From contig CM049306.1 in assembly GCA_026874595.1 (NCBI GenBank), positions 105,103,142 to 105,167,141 on the forward strand: a stretch of DNA of 64,000 nt. The letters are read 5' to 3'. Below, piece by piece: positions 11,985 through 24,333 of the stretch; the stretch's first letter is position 1; each line of letters starts with the position of its first letter. Source of the stretch: Sipunculus nudus (lineage: Eukaryota > Annelida > Sipuncula > Golfingiida > Sipunculidae). The notes under the pieces were generated by a model. It saw only the letters and a program-made list of their open reading frames with translations, was not told the origin of the DNA and ran no database searches. A program made the position numbers and the translations under genes.

Positions 11985-13280
11985 CACCGTTGGGTCTTTT
12001 TAGAACGACCTCTTCTGTTGCAATAAAGAAAATATCTCCCCATAGTCCAGTAAAATAGGGTTTCACTTGGAACAAATTGCGAAAAATGTTTTTGCTACCA
12101 TGCAATCCTCTAAGTAGCGTCATATCGACTCTCTTGCATTACGACCAGATTACTGGCGCCAGAGTGTCTTTACGTCAGTCTGAGGTACGCATTTTAAGGC
12201 CTTATGAAGATGCAAATATTTTCGTCATTTCTGACAACGCTTCATGGGCTACTGGTCCACTGTCAATCAACATAAATCAGACTAATCGTTAGCATTCTTT
12301 GTGCAATCTAATAATACCAAACATGAGCGAGAAAAGTTCCGTTTTAATTCAGCACATTGGTAAACCCCTCGGCATGTTTGTTGAATTAATGACCGCATTA
12401 ACACAAACATATGGCTCGCACGGGTTACAGGACGCAGGCAGCTTGCAGGCGATACAAGAAATGACCCGTGTCCATGGAGACGGTGTTTCAGTTTGGGTTG
12501 TGAGCTCACATGTGTACTATTGTGTTAATTTATAGCGTTATAAGCATTATATTGAGATCATGGGCCGTTTACCTCAATATGAATGCAACCTGATGCAAGA
12601 CCACTGCGATACATTCCTCCATATTACTTGTATCACGACTCGAGTAAGCTTACCAGCCCAATTATCCGATTGCCTACTGGGTCGGGTTATCACGGCTATC
12701 CTCTTAGGTACCGAGGCTGACATAAAAAGTCCAAAGGAATCCTAGGAAAGGGAAATATGGATAATTTCCTTTACCGTTATGTCACAAAAAGCCTTATTTT
12801 AATTTTCATGGACACACGCTTTACAATAAAGAATGCATCTTATCTTTTGAACAGTGTGTATTATAATCAAAAGGAATAGATTATCACTTGTAAAGGTAAA
12901 CGCAAACATGAACATAACTTTACAATTAAAATTTATAAATTATACTTTGTATCACCGTTCGATCTCTTTACTACGGCCTCTTCTCTTGCAATAAAGATAA
13001 AGCTCAACTCACAGTCCAGTGAAACTGGGTTTCTCCTGGAACAAATTGCGGAAAATGTTTTTGCTACCATGCATTCCTCTAAGGTACCGAGGCTGACATA
13101 AAAAGTCAAAAGGAATCTCAGGAAAGGGAAATATAGATAATTTCCTTTACCATAATGTAACAAAAAGCCGTATTTAAATTTTCATGGACAGACGTTTTAC
13201 AATAAAGAATACTTCATAACTTTTGAACAGTGTGTATTATAATCAAAAGAATGGTTAATTCACTGGTAAAGGTAAACGCT
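11985..13280. repeat. Duplicated segment, one copy interrupted
   Basis: The stretch 11985-12114 matches 12950-13085, and 12698-12903 matches 13075-13279, in the same order. Copy 2 is continuous, while copy 1 is split by the insertion at 12115-12697. Shared markers are TTGCTACCATGCA, GGTACCGAGGCTGACAT and CAGTGTGTATTATAATC. The copies have diverged by scattered substitutions, so the duplication is not recent. Confidence 0.85.
12115..12697. mobile_element. 583-bp insertion with direct-repeat flanks
   Basis: Comparison with the uninterrupted copy near 13067-13090 defines the insert. It is flanked by ATCCTCTAAG (12105-12114) and ATCCTCTTAG (12698-12707), a 9/10 direct repeat resembling a target-site duplication. 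The ends are loosely inverted (AGCGTCATATC against AGCCGTGATAACC on the other strand). No coding region is recognisable. It could be a MITE or another small non-autonomous element; the family is unknown. Confidence 0.6.
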
Positions 13281-14162
13281 TTAAACATTTAATTAATTTT
13301 ACACCCAAACATTTAGATATATTAAAATGTTTCGACTTAATTTTGAAATAACCCTAGTTTTTTTTATGTTATATTAATTTTACAATTAGGTCCATCGCTA
13401 TTGATAACAGGACAATGGTGAACCCCTTAATGAAAAAAATAAACAACATAATTGCATTATATATAATACAGGAAAAAGTATCATTTTTTTTTAAAATTAA
13501 TTGAATCTTAATTATTAGATTTATTAAAAGGGTTTGACAATGAATGATTGAACGAGTTACTGAATCACTGAAAAACTGACTGACTGACTGAATGAATGAA
13601 TGTGTGAAACAATTTTTTTAAAGGCTTGATGGTGTTCATAACGTACATAAGGAACCATTTTTATTATAGAATAAATGGAAACATGCATGGACTTTTAATA
13701 GTTATTTAGACTATGTTATGTAGTGGTATTTATTTTTTATTACAAGACAAGTTATCCCGAGAATGTTTTAGACAATTTCAAAGTAAGTTTACACATCAAA
13801 TTGTAGGATAAGTAAACAAAATGGTTAACTGATGGTTTAGACTGAAACGATAAAAATCAAGTAGAAAAGTTCTCAATTAAAAAAAATGACAATGTCCTCA
13901 TTAAATATTAGAGGCAAATCAATCCCGTAATTTCTTAAATTATTATTACATGTCAATATTAAAGTCCCTTGACAGTGAAAATTCTTGTTGTATTGCTCAG
14001 CAATCCAGAACATTTGAATGCTTCCTTATCCAGCATTTTTGGCCGATTACTAAGTACCAGTGCACGACTCAGTGCTTTATGTTAAGGCACATTTAATATC
14101 GACATAAATATGTCCCTGATAAATATAATCTCATATACCTATATATCTATATGTTTATTTTA
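13281..14162. other. No gene recognised
   Basis: Very AT-rich, with short A and T runs and a short TGAC/TGAA tract near 13575-13605. Nothing codable is seen. Confidence 0.55.
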
Positions 14163-14170
14163 AGAGACAA

Positions 14171-14443
14171 CAGGGGCGTCAGTATATGGGGGATGGGGGT
14201 ATATACCCCCCACTTTTTGGCAAAGGGGGATGGTCAATGTTATCATCCCCCCTAACTTTTCAGAGAATAATATAATAATATTGGAAATGAAATAAATCAA
14301 TAAATAGAATTTAAGACTTTGGATATATTTGCTAAAATGTTATATGTTAGAATTCACAAAGTAGCTTATCACCTAAAGCATTATTTATAATTATTTGAAA
14401 TATGATTAAGAATATATATATATAATAATAATTATATATATAT

Positions 14444-14502
<59 letters not shown>

Positions 14503-14536
14503 GGTTGAATACGTCACTCAGAGACGCTGAAAAAAG

Positions 14537-14632
<96 letters not shown>

Positions 14633-14684
14633 CAAAGTCATCCCCCGCCCCACCCCCACCCTGGAAAAAAAATTGACGCCACTG
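14171..14684. mobile_element. hAT-like MITE containing microsatellites
   Basis: The left end is CAGGGGCGTCA and the right end, read inward, is CAGTGGCGTCA, so the TIRs match at 10 of 11. Flanking 8-mers are AGAGACAA (14163-14170) and AGAGACAG (14685-14692), a 7/8 target-site duplication. An 8-bp duplication with CAGNGGCG ends is the hAT pattern. The ends are followed by G-rich or C-rich tracts in inverted arrangement. GGGGGTATATACCCCC at 14195-14210 is a perfect palindrome. The interior is largely (TA)n, (GA)n and (CA)n, with no transposase. Confidence 0.72.
14407..14632. repeat. Compound (TA)n(GA)n(TA)n(CA)n(TA)n tract
   Basis: Runs of TA, GA, TA, CA and TA follow one another, split by a short unique string at about 14501-14537. 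It forms the body of the hAT-like MITE. Confidence 0.95.
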
Positions 14685-14699
14685 AGAGACAGATATGAT

Positions 14700-16499
14700 A
14701 ACAATGGACAGCAAAGCGGTCTAGGACAACGTATAATAATTGTATAAGACATATAATAAGATTTTTCTTCACAGAATAATGATAAGCTATAGTGACCAGT
14801 ATATTTTGGGATAGAAGATGACCAAATTAAAAATGTTTTTCCACCTTTTATTGACGTGCCTATTGTAACGGGATAAATCGATCATTTTTTTTACTGCGCA
14901 GTGATTGAAGTATTAATTTGCGTGATTCCCGTAAAAAGGTAATCTGAAATGGACCCTGTACAATATTTACTTGCCGAGGGGCCGTTACACCCGCTTAAAA
15001 CATCAGTGTGATTCTAGTGAACCGGTATTGATTTTGTGCAATGTTACAACACCTTATTCACCAAACCCATGTGTCCCTAATAGTATATAAATCAAAAGTC
15101 TGATGAGCTAAACAAAATAAACACCTTGATTATCAAAAGCCCAATTTGTAACGTTTATTTTACATATGAATTTATGTAATTATTTATTGCATGATCCTTA
15201 ACTAAATCACAATTTATTTCATTCATCTACTGTCCCACACTTTAACGAAATCTATAATGTATATTATCGTAAAGTATAAACCAAATTTATATATTGCTTG
15301 AATGTTCAATAAATAATTTCAATTACACTTGGCAAGGTTTGTGCAAAAGTTGGTCACACGACTCATTTGAAATTGATGTTTTAGTGGCGCCACCTACATC
15401 GACCTGTTTCTACGGGCAAACACCTTATATTTTATCCTTTTTTAGCTTTTACATTAAAATCATTTATAAAGAAACTGCAAGCCAAATTATTTAATTTTCA
15501 CAAAAATCATCCTTGGGTAGGGTAGTCTCAGTTGTAAGGATAGATTAAGTTCACTGATGTCGGTAGAGTCATGAAAAGCAGAAGTTGGTTTGGTGGCCAA
15601 GTATCAAACTTAGGGCTGCAATGGTCGTCTTCTCCAAACCTGTTGTTTCTATAACAGTGCACAAAAATTATTCTTAGGTGGCACTCTTTGTTCAAAGTTT
15701 AGTTAAATGATTTCGGCTGAATTATTGGACCTTTAACAATGAAATGGCTGTGAGATACTTCAGTAAATAAAGCTAGTAGAAATATTGTCGTAATAGACCG
15801 TGCTCTAACGGTATAAAATCAGAGTATCAACCTATGAGTGGGTAAATACAGGAAGAAAAAACATATCTGTATTATGATTGTACTTTCAACAGACTTTTGT
15901 TATATTCTAAATATTTTCGATAAAAATCTTATGAATATGTCTGCATGAAAAACCATATTAACAAAAGTCTTTCAGTATGTGTTAATAACTTAACAGTTTT
16001 GACAACAAGTCAAGATTTTGTCTGTATCTAGAAAATAGCTATGCAGATTTCCAACTATTTCAGATTTGGCGTGAGACAAAGTTTATGTCTGTATCTATTT
16101 ATAGCTTTAGCAGACTGCCAAATGTTTCAGATTAGGCAACAGGTTAAAAGTTCAGTCAACGTACTTGGCGAAACTCAAGAAAAGTTTGCCTGAAATGTTG
16201 ACATGTCCATGCATCTTTGATGACTGGCACCAACTACAATGATATTTACACAGTGCATGTCCCTGTTTAGATCAGTTGGGATTTGATAGATAAACCTGAA
16301 ATTAGGGCAAATCTTCACATTTTGGATAGCTTCGTCATACACAAGACTTGTGGTACCATCTACAATTTTTTTTGGGTTTCATTCATCTGTGCATATAGCT
16401 CAAGAGTGGTTTGAAGTATGTGCCTGAAATTTTTAACTCCGTACATCATGTATGGCTTTCTCATACACCAAACTGGTGGTGCTACGTACAATCAATTTT
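14700..16499. other. No gene recognised
   Basis: AT-rich sequence without a convincing frame, RNA gene or repeat. Frames of 60-66 codons at 15294 and 16411 are not protein-like. Confidence 0.55.
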
Positions 16500-16501
16500 A
16501 G

Positions 16502-18009
16502 CTCAGCTGACTGAAAGTCATCTGAGATATAACGATCACTCTTTAACCCTTGTCCGTCTGTCTATAGCTGTCCCTCTGTGTGTCTGTCCGTGAACAGGAC
16601 ACAAATCGTAGCCGTTGGACCTAGAATCCTCTAACTTGACATCCTGGAGACCAATAAAAAAAATCTCCTTGGAAACCTAAAATAGGTCTCTGTTACCCAT
16701 ATCTACCGAGCTATGGAGCTCCAGAATAATTAAAAAATTGATACAAAAGCTACGGTATCTTAATAACTAATGCATTGACCTTCATGAATTTTGCAAGCAT
16801 ATTGAACATGGAGTGTTTCATCAGTTCCTGCAGACTGGTGGCGCCTCATGTATTTGTTCGAATTTTTACGCATTTTTCTCTATTTTTGAGACCTTCAAAG
16901 ATGCGAGCTTCCGTTAACAGAGCACAAATCCTAACTATTAAAGCTAGAATATTTTAATTTGACATCCAGGGAGGTCCATGACAATCTCCTAGGAAACCTG
17001 AAATAAGTTCTCTGTTACCCATATCCTCTGAGATATGGGGTTCATAAGTACCCCCAGAATAATGAAAAATATGATACAAAATTCCAGTATCTTAATAACT
17101 AATGCATTGGTCGCCATGAATTTTGCAAGCATATTGAACATGGAGTGTTTCATCAGTTCCTGCAGACTGGTGGCGCCTCATGTATTTGTTCGAATTTTTA
17201 CGCATTTTTCTCTATTTTGAGACCTTCAAAGATGCGAGCTTCCGTTAACAGAGCACAAATCCTAACTATTAAAGCTAGAATATTTTAATTTGACATCCAG
17301 GAAGGTCCATGACAATCTCCTAGGAAACCTGAAATAAGTTCTCTGTTACCCATATCCTCTGAGATATGGGGTTCATAAGTACCCCCAGAATAATGAAAAA
17401 TATGATACAAAATTCCAGTATCTTAATAACTAATGCATTGGTCGCCATGATTTTTTTGCATGCATATTGATGATGTAGTGTTTCATCGGTTTCTGCAGAC
17501 TGGTGAACCCACGTGTATTTTTTTTCGAATTTTTACCCATTTTTTTCTCTATTTTGAGACGTCTGAAAGGGTCGTCCGTTAACAGGGCACAAATTGTAAG
17601 CGTTGTTACGATGGTAATCTTCTACCTTTGCCACCAGAGAGGTCCATGAAAATCTCCTTGGACACCTGATATTAGGTCATAGTGACCTATATTCTGCAAG
17701 ATAAGTGAAAGAACTTGATTTGGCACCCCAGAGGACAGACTTGCATGATTGGATACAGTTGGACCTAGAAAAAATCCAGGGAGGTGCCTGTAAAAAATTC
17801 TTATAAACCTGAAATACTGTCCTTGTGACCTATAAAAAACATGATTTTAACTTCAATTTTACAATCTGTTACTCAGAGGGCACTAATGGTAGCAACTGGA
17901 TGTAGAATAAGGTCACTGTAACCTATATCTAAGGTCTATTGTCGAAATGCATGATTAGGAGCAGTCTGGGAGTCATGTTACCCTTCTAAAGTTCCTTTAA
18001 ATCAGCTGA
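16502..18009. repeat. Repeat with three 331-bp tandem units
   Basis: It begins with CTCAGCTGACTGAAAGTCAT and a short GTCC/GTCTGTC tract. Three units follow, marked by TAATGCATTG at about 16769, 17101 and 17432 (periods 332 and 331). Each unit contains CTCTGTTACCCATAT and, in the first two, CAGACTGGTGGCGCCTCATG. The third unit is more diverged. The start is related, in reverse orientation, to 47440-47690. The segment fades out near ATCAGCTGAGCGTCATGG at about 18000. Confidence 0.85.
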
Positions 18010-18879
18010 GCGTCATGGCCAGTTGGCCACTTGATGTGTTGTATATACCCATATGCCACTATACGAGGAGTGACGTTGTGTAATTCTTGCTTGTACTTGG
18101 GTTCAAAGTGTCTAGTACTTGATTTGTACATGTACGTGTCACGCATTTACTTGAAAAGTGATCCAGCACTTTTCCAAAAATTGGCAAGCATGCTATCATG
18201 GAAGCATTATACCTGATGTGTATCCCAATGCACAGGTTCGCATTAGGCCTGTAGGCCTGTGTCTTTTATTAATCATATCCTAAATTTTGCTATATTAATC
18301 TATATTTTAATAATATAAGATAAGGCTGACCTCTTGATATTCCGTAATTATTTTTTTAAACTACAATTACGTGTCACTTCAAGAGCTTGAAAACTAATAA
18401 TTTCGCTGACAATATGCCATATCAGTATTTTTTTGCAGAAGAGAAGTTAGGCAGGCAATTCATTTGAATAAAATATTTATTATGCAACACTGATACAAAA
18501 TTGATTAATATGTTAATATTTACCTCATATAATTCCTCAAAATTCATTTTGGTGTATGTAGAAAGTAATGTTTTGCCATTTTAACAGTGTCACGAATTGG
18601 TTCATTTCATTTGTTTTATTTTCATTTCTCGGGTTAATTGTACCGGATTAGCTATACATTTGCGTTTGTTGAGCGAGAATTAACGTACCGATCAGAGCAT
18701 TGTTTCCTAAACAATGGCGTCATTCAGTGAAAAGGTTAGAGATTTGTCTTATGAATATGCATAAACCTCCAGGGTAGTAGGGTATTTAACGACGTGCGTG
18801 GGGTTATTGAAAGAGACACAGAGTGGAGCCTGCAGAGACCAGAAGTGCCGAATTGCAGCGAGTTGCTGCTACCAAGCGA
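18010..18879. other. No gene recognised
   Basis: AT-rich sequence with no supported feature. A 61-codon frame at 18031 shows no domain. Confidence 0.5.
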
Positions 18880-19265
18880 GGCGTGTCTGGTGTAGTGCTG
18901 CAAGCCCGAGTCCAGTAAGATGCTTTCCAGCAAAGTGCTGTCAAGCGAGGTGATGTCAAGCGAGGTGCTGCCCAGTAAGGTGCTGTACAGCAAGGAGCTA
19001 TCCAGCGAGGTGCTACCCAATGAGGTGCTTTCAAGCGAGGAGCTGTCCAGCGAGGTGCTGTCAAGCGAGGTGCTGCAAGCCTGTGTTTAGTGAAGTCCCG
19101 CCAGCCCGAGTCCACTGGTGCTGTCCAGTGAGGTTCTGTCCAGTGAGGTGCTTTCCAGCGAGGTACTGTCCAGCGTGGTGCTGAAAACGAGGTTCCGTCA
19201 GCGGGTGTCCAGTGAGGTGTTGCCAGCGTGAGTCCAGTGAGGTGCCGCCAGCCGGAGTTCAGGAT
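18880..19265. repeat. 15-bp minisatellite
   Basis: Degenerate repeats of CCAGCGAGGTGCTGT and relatives (TCAAGCGAGGTGCTG) run for nearly 400 bp. Because the unit is a multiple of three, one minus-strand frame (19268-18804) stays open for 154 codons and translates to a repetitive Ala/Pro/Arg/Trp/Thr string. I read this as a by-product of the repeat and not as a gene. Confidence 0.88.
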
Positions 19266-19269
19266 CACT

Positions 19270-21950
19270 AGTCCAGGAGATCTAAAGACGGTGATTTGCT
19301 GTGTGCCTGAGTGCTGATACGTTGAGTGCTGATACGTTGAGTGCGCCTACAAAAAAACACACATTTCTACTTAACCGCGTTAAACCAAAGGCAACCCGGT
19401 CCGTCACTTGGTAAGGGCAACCTTTGATCTTTGGCGCCAGAAAGGGGTAACTTTTATCGGGTAACAAACAGCACCTGGTTAACATAATGTAGCCCAGACC
19501 GAGTACGAATCAAATCATTTACAACAATTTAATTGTATACTAACAACTGCACATATTTTAAAAATGGCCTCAAAAAAGACATTTAGCTGGGCATGTTGCA
19601 CGTCCGTCACATGTTTTCATACAGTTCAGATGCCTAAGTAACTGAAAAAACAAAACGGCATTTAGTCCCAAACAGTCAGTTTAGTGACAAACAGTCAGTA
19701 TCAAATAAAATATTCAAATGATGACGCTCATTGCGTAAATATTATTAATGGATAGATAAGTATATTTTATGATAAATAGAACACTGCAAACTTGGACAAA
19801 ATGAACTTGTATTAGACCATTTATCCAGAACAGTTCAGTTTCCACAGATAAACTAAGGATGTATAATTCATACATCATATGACATTCAATATCAGGCTTT
19901 TAGATGAGGATTTGAAATTGAGTAAAAAGGCACGATAGGGAAACAAAAAAAAATTACTAAAGTATTTATCCGCATATTATATTTACCAGTATGTGCCTTT
20001 TTAAGACTGTGTGATTCATACAAATGGGTGAATATAAGTGCTGGTGTGTTATATAGCCCAGATATATCAAACGATACAAGAGGACACATATGATTATCCA
20101 TAGCTTTAAAAAGGATGATCAATAATTGATATATGGTAATATTATCTTTTGCCCAGAGAAGAACTGAAATAAAGGAACATGACCAAAGGCATAAACTACG
20201 TACATCTTTAAACCTAAAAAGGATAAAATATTCATTCTCTTTAAGCAAGACATCACTAGACATTAGTTTGACACCCTGTACACCACATAACCGATGACTT
20301 ATAGTAAAATATTGGAGCTCAAATTTAATTTTTTTAATTTATGCTCCAATATTTTACCATATTTTCTTAAGCTGGTGCAACTTTATTAGGTAGTACAATG
20401 TTTCCGTTACTTAAATCGTGCAAAATGGGTTTATTAACATCGAAGACCTTTAGATGTAAATGCTGAGCAACTATTTGTTACAAAAACTTTATGATCAATA
20501 ATAGACCCGTAGCTTCATACATATGCTGATTAGCTAATTATATATTCAGTGTCCTATTGGAGGTAAAGACCAATTGAAATGCGACACCATGACTTAGATA
20601 ACCAATGGATGTAGTAATATATAATAAGCATCATAACTCTGCGATAATCATGATTCGACCCGTGGCTCATTATATAATTGCATAAATATTGTATAATAAT
20701 TGTTTATTCATTGGACTAAAGGGCAAGACCAATAACCAAAATAAGTAGACAAATCATTCAATCACACTTAATACTAGTAACTGCTTTTAAATTACATTCA
20801 ATTAAAAAATCAAATCCGCATTCCTATTGGAAATATAATGCAAATATAATTGTATATTCAAATAAGTTTATAAATGGCGCAAATATGTAATTTACCTTTA
20901 CGAAACCACATATATATATTACTGCTTACAAGTAAATTTTTTAAGCAACAGTTTCCGTCATGATGTTCTAATGAAAAGACGCTACTTTTATCTTGGAAAT
21001 TTGTTTAATTGGTAAGACATCTCTGAGAAGTGCGAGTGACAAACCCACAAACCCACTGACAGGACGATCAGACTATGTGCATCCAGTGCAAACATTTTGA
21101 CGATTTTAAAATGTACCCGTTTTATTTCAATACGTTATCTATATTACGTTTGGCCCCTGTATTTTTAGCGGTGTCAGACTTGACCAGGCTTTATATGTAT
21201 TATAATGGGACTTCAGATTCGTCAGACAGAGTCAAAATCAACAAAACTAACGTTGTATTAGTCTGTATATGTTTCGGGCATTTTTAAGATTTATCTTTTT
21301 GTGTTAATTTTTTTTTTCAAGCCAAACTTAGCTGTACAAAATCGGCTAACTTCGGCTTTATGACTATCGGCGGCATCTCCTGATAAACTCGGCTCGGCTT
21401 GATCTTAACTCGGCTGACGGCGGCGCCAAATGGCGGCTGCCCCGGGCTCTAATTAAGCTCTATTCGGTACCACTCATGTGCATGGTTATCGCGCGTTCGG
21501 GACTAACTGGGAAATACCATGGGGATCCTATTAAGCTAACATCGTATTGTAGTGATTTTAGGTTTAATTATGTATATATAAGTATTTAATCTCACCACCA
21601 TGTTTATTTGTATATTAAGAGAGGTACAGGTAGAAACGTAACTCTAGTAAAGTATCATTATTCCAATCAGTTTTATTTTTTTTATTTATTATTTCTTTGA
21701 TTTTGTAATAAAGTTTTATATTATATTGGTTATGTTTACTTGTCTTCAAGTCCTTGAAACACGTACATTCTTGCAATATCATGTTGATAAGATACCTTTT
21801 AGGGTACTAACCTGGAAAGCAAGTGGTTTCAGAAAACACATATGAATTGATGGATCTATTTTCGAATCATGATGTTATCATTTTTTTTTTAAACATTTGA
21901 TGCAAATTCACAAAAAAATTAGGGGCTCATTCTATGGGTATACAGGCTAT
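19270..21950. other. No gene recognised; hairpin and GC-rich patch
   Basis: Mostly AT-rich sequence without coding signal. It contains the hairpin at 20301-20360 and a short GC-rich patch at about 21340-21455 with repeated CTCGGCT and GGCGGC strings. The 123-codon minus frame at 20263-19892 has no domain I recognise. Confidence 0.5.
20301..20360. other. 15-bp perfect hairpin
   Basis: GTAAAATATTGGAGC (20304-20318) is followed by its exact reverse complement at 20343-20357. The 24-base AT-rich loop can add about five further pairs (AAATT/AATTT). It may be a tiny MITE remnant or a fortuitous palindrome. Confidence 0.75.
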
Positions 21951-21956
21951 TCCTAA

Positions 21957-22763
21957 GTGAGGTGTATAAATGTTAAACGCGGGGGTACAATTGTTTATGT
22001 GAAAATCTGCTTCAAAGATTATATTACAAACTGGAACTGTTGGAAGATGTTTCCTTGCAGCCTGTATATATTGCACCTGAACATTCGTTTGTATACTGCA
22101 TATTTAAAGAAGATACTGGCATCATTAGACTCGAAATGATTATATATATTATAATGTGAATTAGGTAATTTGGAAATGATCATGATAGGTGACTTTAATG
22201 TCAGAATTGGATTTGCAAGACTATCTGGAAGGTGATAATACCAAATATTTAGGAATATCTGAATACCCAGATGATAATTTGAAAATAAGAGGAATAGTAA
22301 AGATCAAACAGTCAATAATTTTAGCAAATCACTTCTATAACTATGTATTAATTTGAGAATATTAAATAGTCGAATATATAAAATCACAGTGTTAAATATG
22401 GATATGTCAGACCATATTCCAGTGGCAGCAGAAGTGATGATAACAACAAATGCAAATTCAATTAATAATATGGGAGAAAAGTAAGAAAACTTTTGGATAC
22501 AGTATAGAAACAGAAAAGCTTATCATGAAGATAACACAGTTAAGGAAATGCTTAATGCTTAATGCTTATTAACCCTTTTTATTGTATTGTTAACAATGAC
22601 CTTGATAAGGTTGCTGAAACATAGTACAAATGTCGCAGCACATTGCAGAAAATACATATTTATATAGAAGGCCAATACTAAAAGGAAGTGTATCAAACAA
22701 CCAGGATGGTTGGATGTTGCATGCGAGTCGGCAAGACTAGAGAAATATAAAGCTTTAGATTGA
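21957..22763 (+). pseudogene. Second LINE: endonuclease relic
   Basis: Plus-strand pieces of an APE endonuclease occur in order but in different frames: KRGGTIVYVK (from about 21975), IGDFN (22185-22199), SKDQTVNNFSKSLL followed after a stop by LRILNSR, then DMSDHIPVA around 22401-22424, whose SDH is the endonuclease C-terminal motif. After these comes QPGWLDVACESARLEKYKAL (about 22698-22759), typical of the linker before the RT domain. The RT is absent, because the sequence passes straight into the repeat mosaic at about 22770. The family differs from the minus-strand LINE, and the relic is heavily mutated. Confidence 0.7.
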
Positions 22764-22773
22764 CTGATAGTAA

Positions 22774-24333
22774 AACTAGACGACCAGAGGTCGAGCGCTT
22801 GCCGGAAGTTGAAATCACAGAAAGACGGACAGACAGAACATATTGTGGGTTTTCTATTATTTGAATGACCCTCAGCGTTTGCTGAGAAGTTGTGGCCTGT
22901 AAAATGACATATCAGACAAAGCAACGAGGAAGCAGACAAAGCCGACAACAAAAGACGAACAGACAGACATACTGACACATCTGTGATAACAGATTACAGA
23001 CAAAAGCGCCGAAGGTGAAGAAGAGCAAAATAAGCGATAGTTTATGTAGGTAAGGTTTATAATTTTGGTGAGATAGCCAAAACATGATATGTTGGGAAGG
23101 TGAAAGTGCAGCGCCCCCTAGTGGCTATATCAGGAAAATGAAAAATCTGTTTTGAGATATTAGTGTAACACATAAGATGTACCAGTTTTAAAAGGATTCC
23201 TGAAAAAAAACTGTGGCCTGTAGAATGCTATATATGAGACCCAAGAACCAGCAAGTAGGCGGATTTTAGGACAACTGACAAACAGACACACTGACAAAGT
23301 CACACAAGATTGAGACCAGATGACATCACTAGGTCATGGAGAAGACTCAGGGAAAGAAAATAAGCCATAGTTTCTGTAATTGTGCCTTTGGGTTTTAGAG
23401 ATATGGTCAATATAATGATATGTGTGTGAGGGTCATGTGCAGCGCCACCTAGCGGCCATATCCGGAAAATAGAAAAAAGGTTTTGAGATATTTCTGTAAA
23501 ACATAATATGCATCAGTTTTCAAATGCTTCTTTAAAAACTGTGGCCTGTAGAATGCTATATGTGAGACGCAAGAACAAGCAAGCAGGCAAATTTGAGGAC
23601 AACGGACAAACAGACGGACACACTGACAAAGTGACACAAGATTGAGACCAGATGACATTATCAGTTTATGGAGAAGACTCAGAGAAAAAAAATAAGCTAT
23701 AGTTTATGTAAATGAGGCTTTGGGTTTTAGAGATATGGCCAATGTAATGATATGTGTGTGAGGGTCGTTTGCAGCGCCCCCTAGCAGCCATATTCAAAAA
23801 ATGAAAAAATAATTTTGAGATACTAGTGTAGGACTTATGATATGTCAGTTTCAAAAAGATTCCTGCAATAATGTGGCCTTTGGCGCAAGATGAATGAAAT
23901 CTCGAAATATCTCTATTCACGAGATATTTTACGAGATACTGCAAGACTTGTAATAAAATCTTGTAGTACTAGTTGAATGCTACCTGATGCAAAAAACTGA
24001 CAAAGTTAGAAAAATAAGACCCCTTATTTTCGAATATCCTGAATTTTCCCCCAAAATTTGTAACCATGGTTACGGCAAATTTGAGTCAGCTACACACCAG
24101 ATGACAGGCCTTGGAATGACGATTAAAATGAGCTATTGTTGAAGTAGATACGACTGAAAGTCACACAGATATGGAGAAAAAACCGTTTTAAGAAGTTTTG
24201 ACGACCTTGACCTTGACCTTTCACCTATATTAACCAAAAACAATAGGGCACCTAGAAATTTTCTTTTTCATCATCCCTGTAAGTTTCAAGGTTATTGTGG
24301 CAAAATTGTGGCCAGGAGAGTGGTGACAAACAA
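22774..24333 (+). repeat. 1.56-kb composite repeat module, copy 1
   Basis: It starts right at ACTAGACGACCAGAGGTCG and ends at a short (CAAA)n tract. Inside are three units of about 330 bp, each with a CTCF-like site (23111, 23442 and 23774), then a GTAACCATGGTTAC palindrome (24060-24073), then a GACCTTGACCTTGACC block (24203). The whole segment is repeated at 59552-61137 with the same boundaries and high similarity. Copy 1 lacks about 20 bases near 23996 that copy 2 retains. No coding content. Confidence 0.88.
23111..23124 (-). promoter_or_regulatory. CTCF-like site, full consensus match
   Basis: The minus strand reads CCACTAGGGGGCGC, 14/14 against the published CTCF consensus CCASYAGRKGGCRS. 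It is one of about 43 related sites between 23 and 62.5 kb. Binding is not shown; this is a motif match inside a repeat. Confidence 0.5.

Noticed and set aside
12077-12745. Frames of 61-78 codons inside and around the 583-bp insert
   Set aside because: No domain, overlapping on both strands, and one crosses the insertion border.
18804-19268. 154-codon minus-strand frame rich in Ala, Pro, Arg, Trp and Thr
   Set aside because: It is the translation of a 15-bp minisatellite, which stays open because the unit is a multiple of three.
21340-21455. GC-rich patch as a possible CpG island or exon
   Set aside because: Only about 100 bp, made of short CTCGGCT/GGCGGC repeats, with no open frame or splice context I could support.
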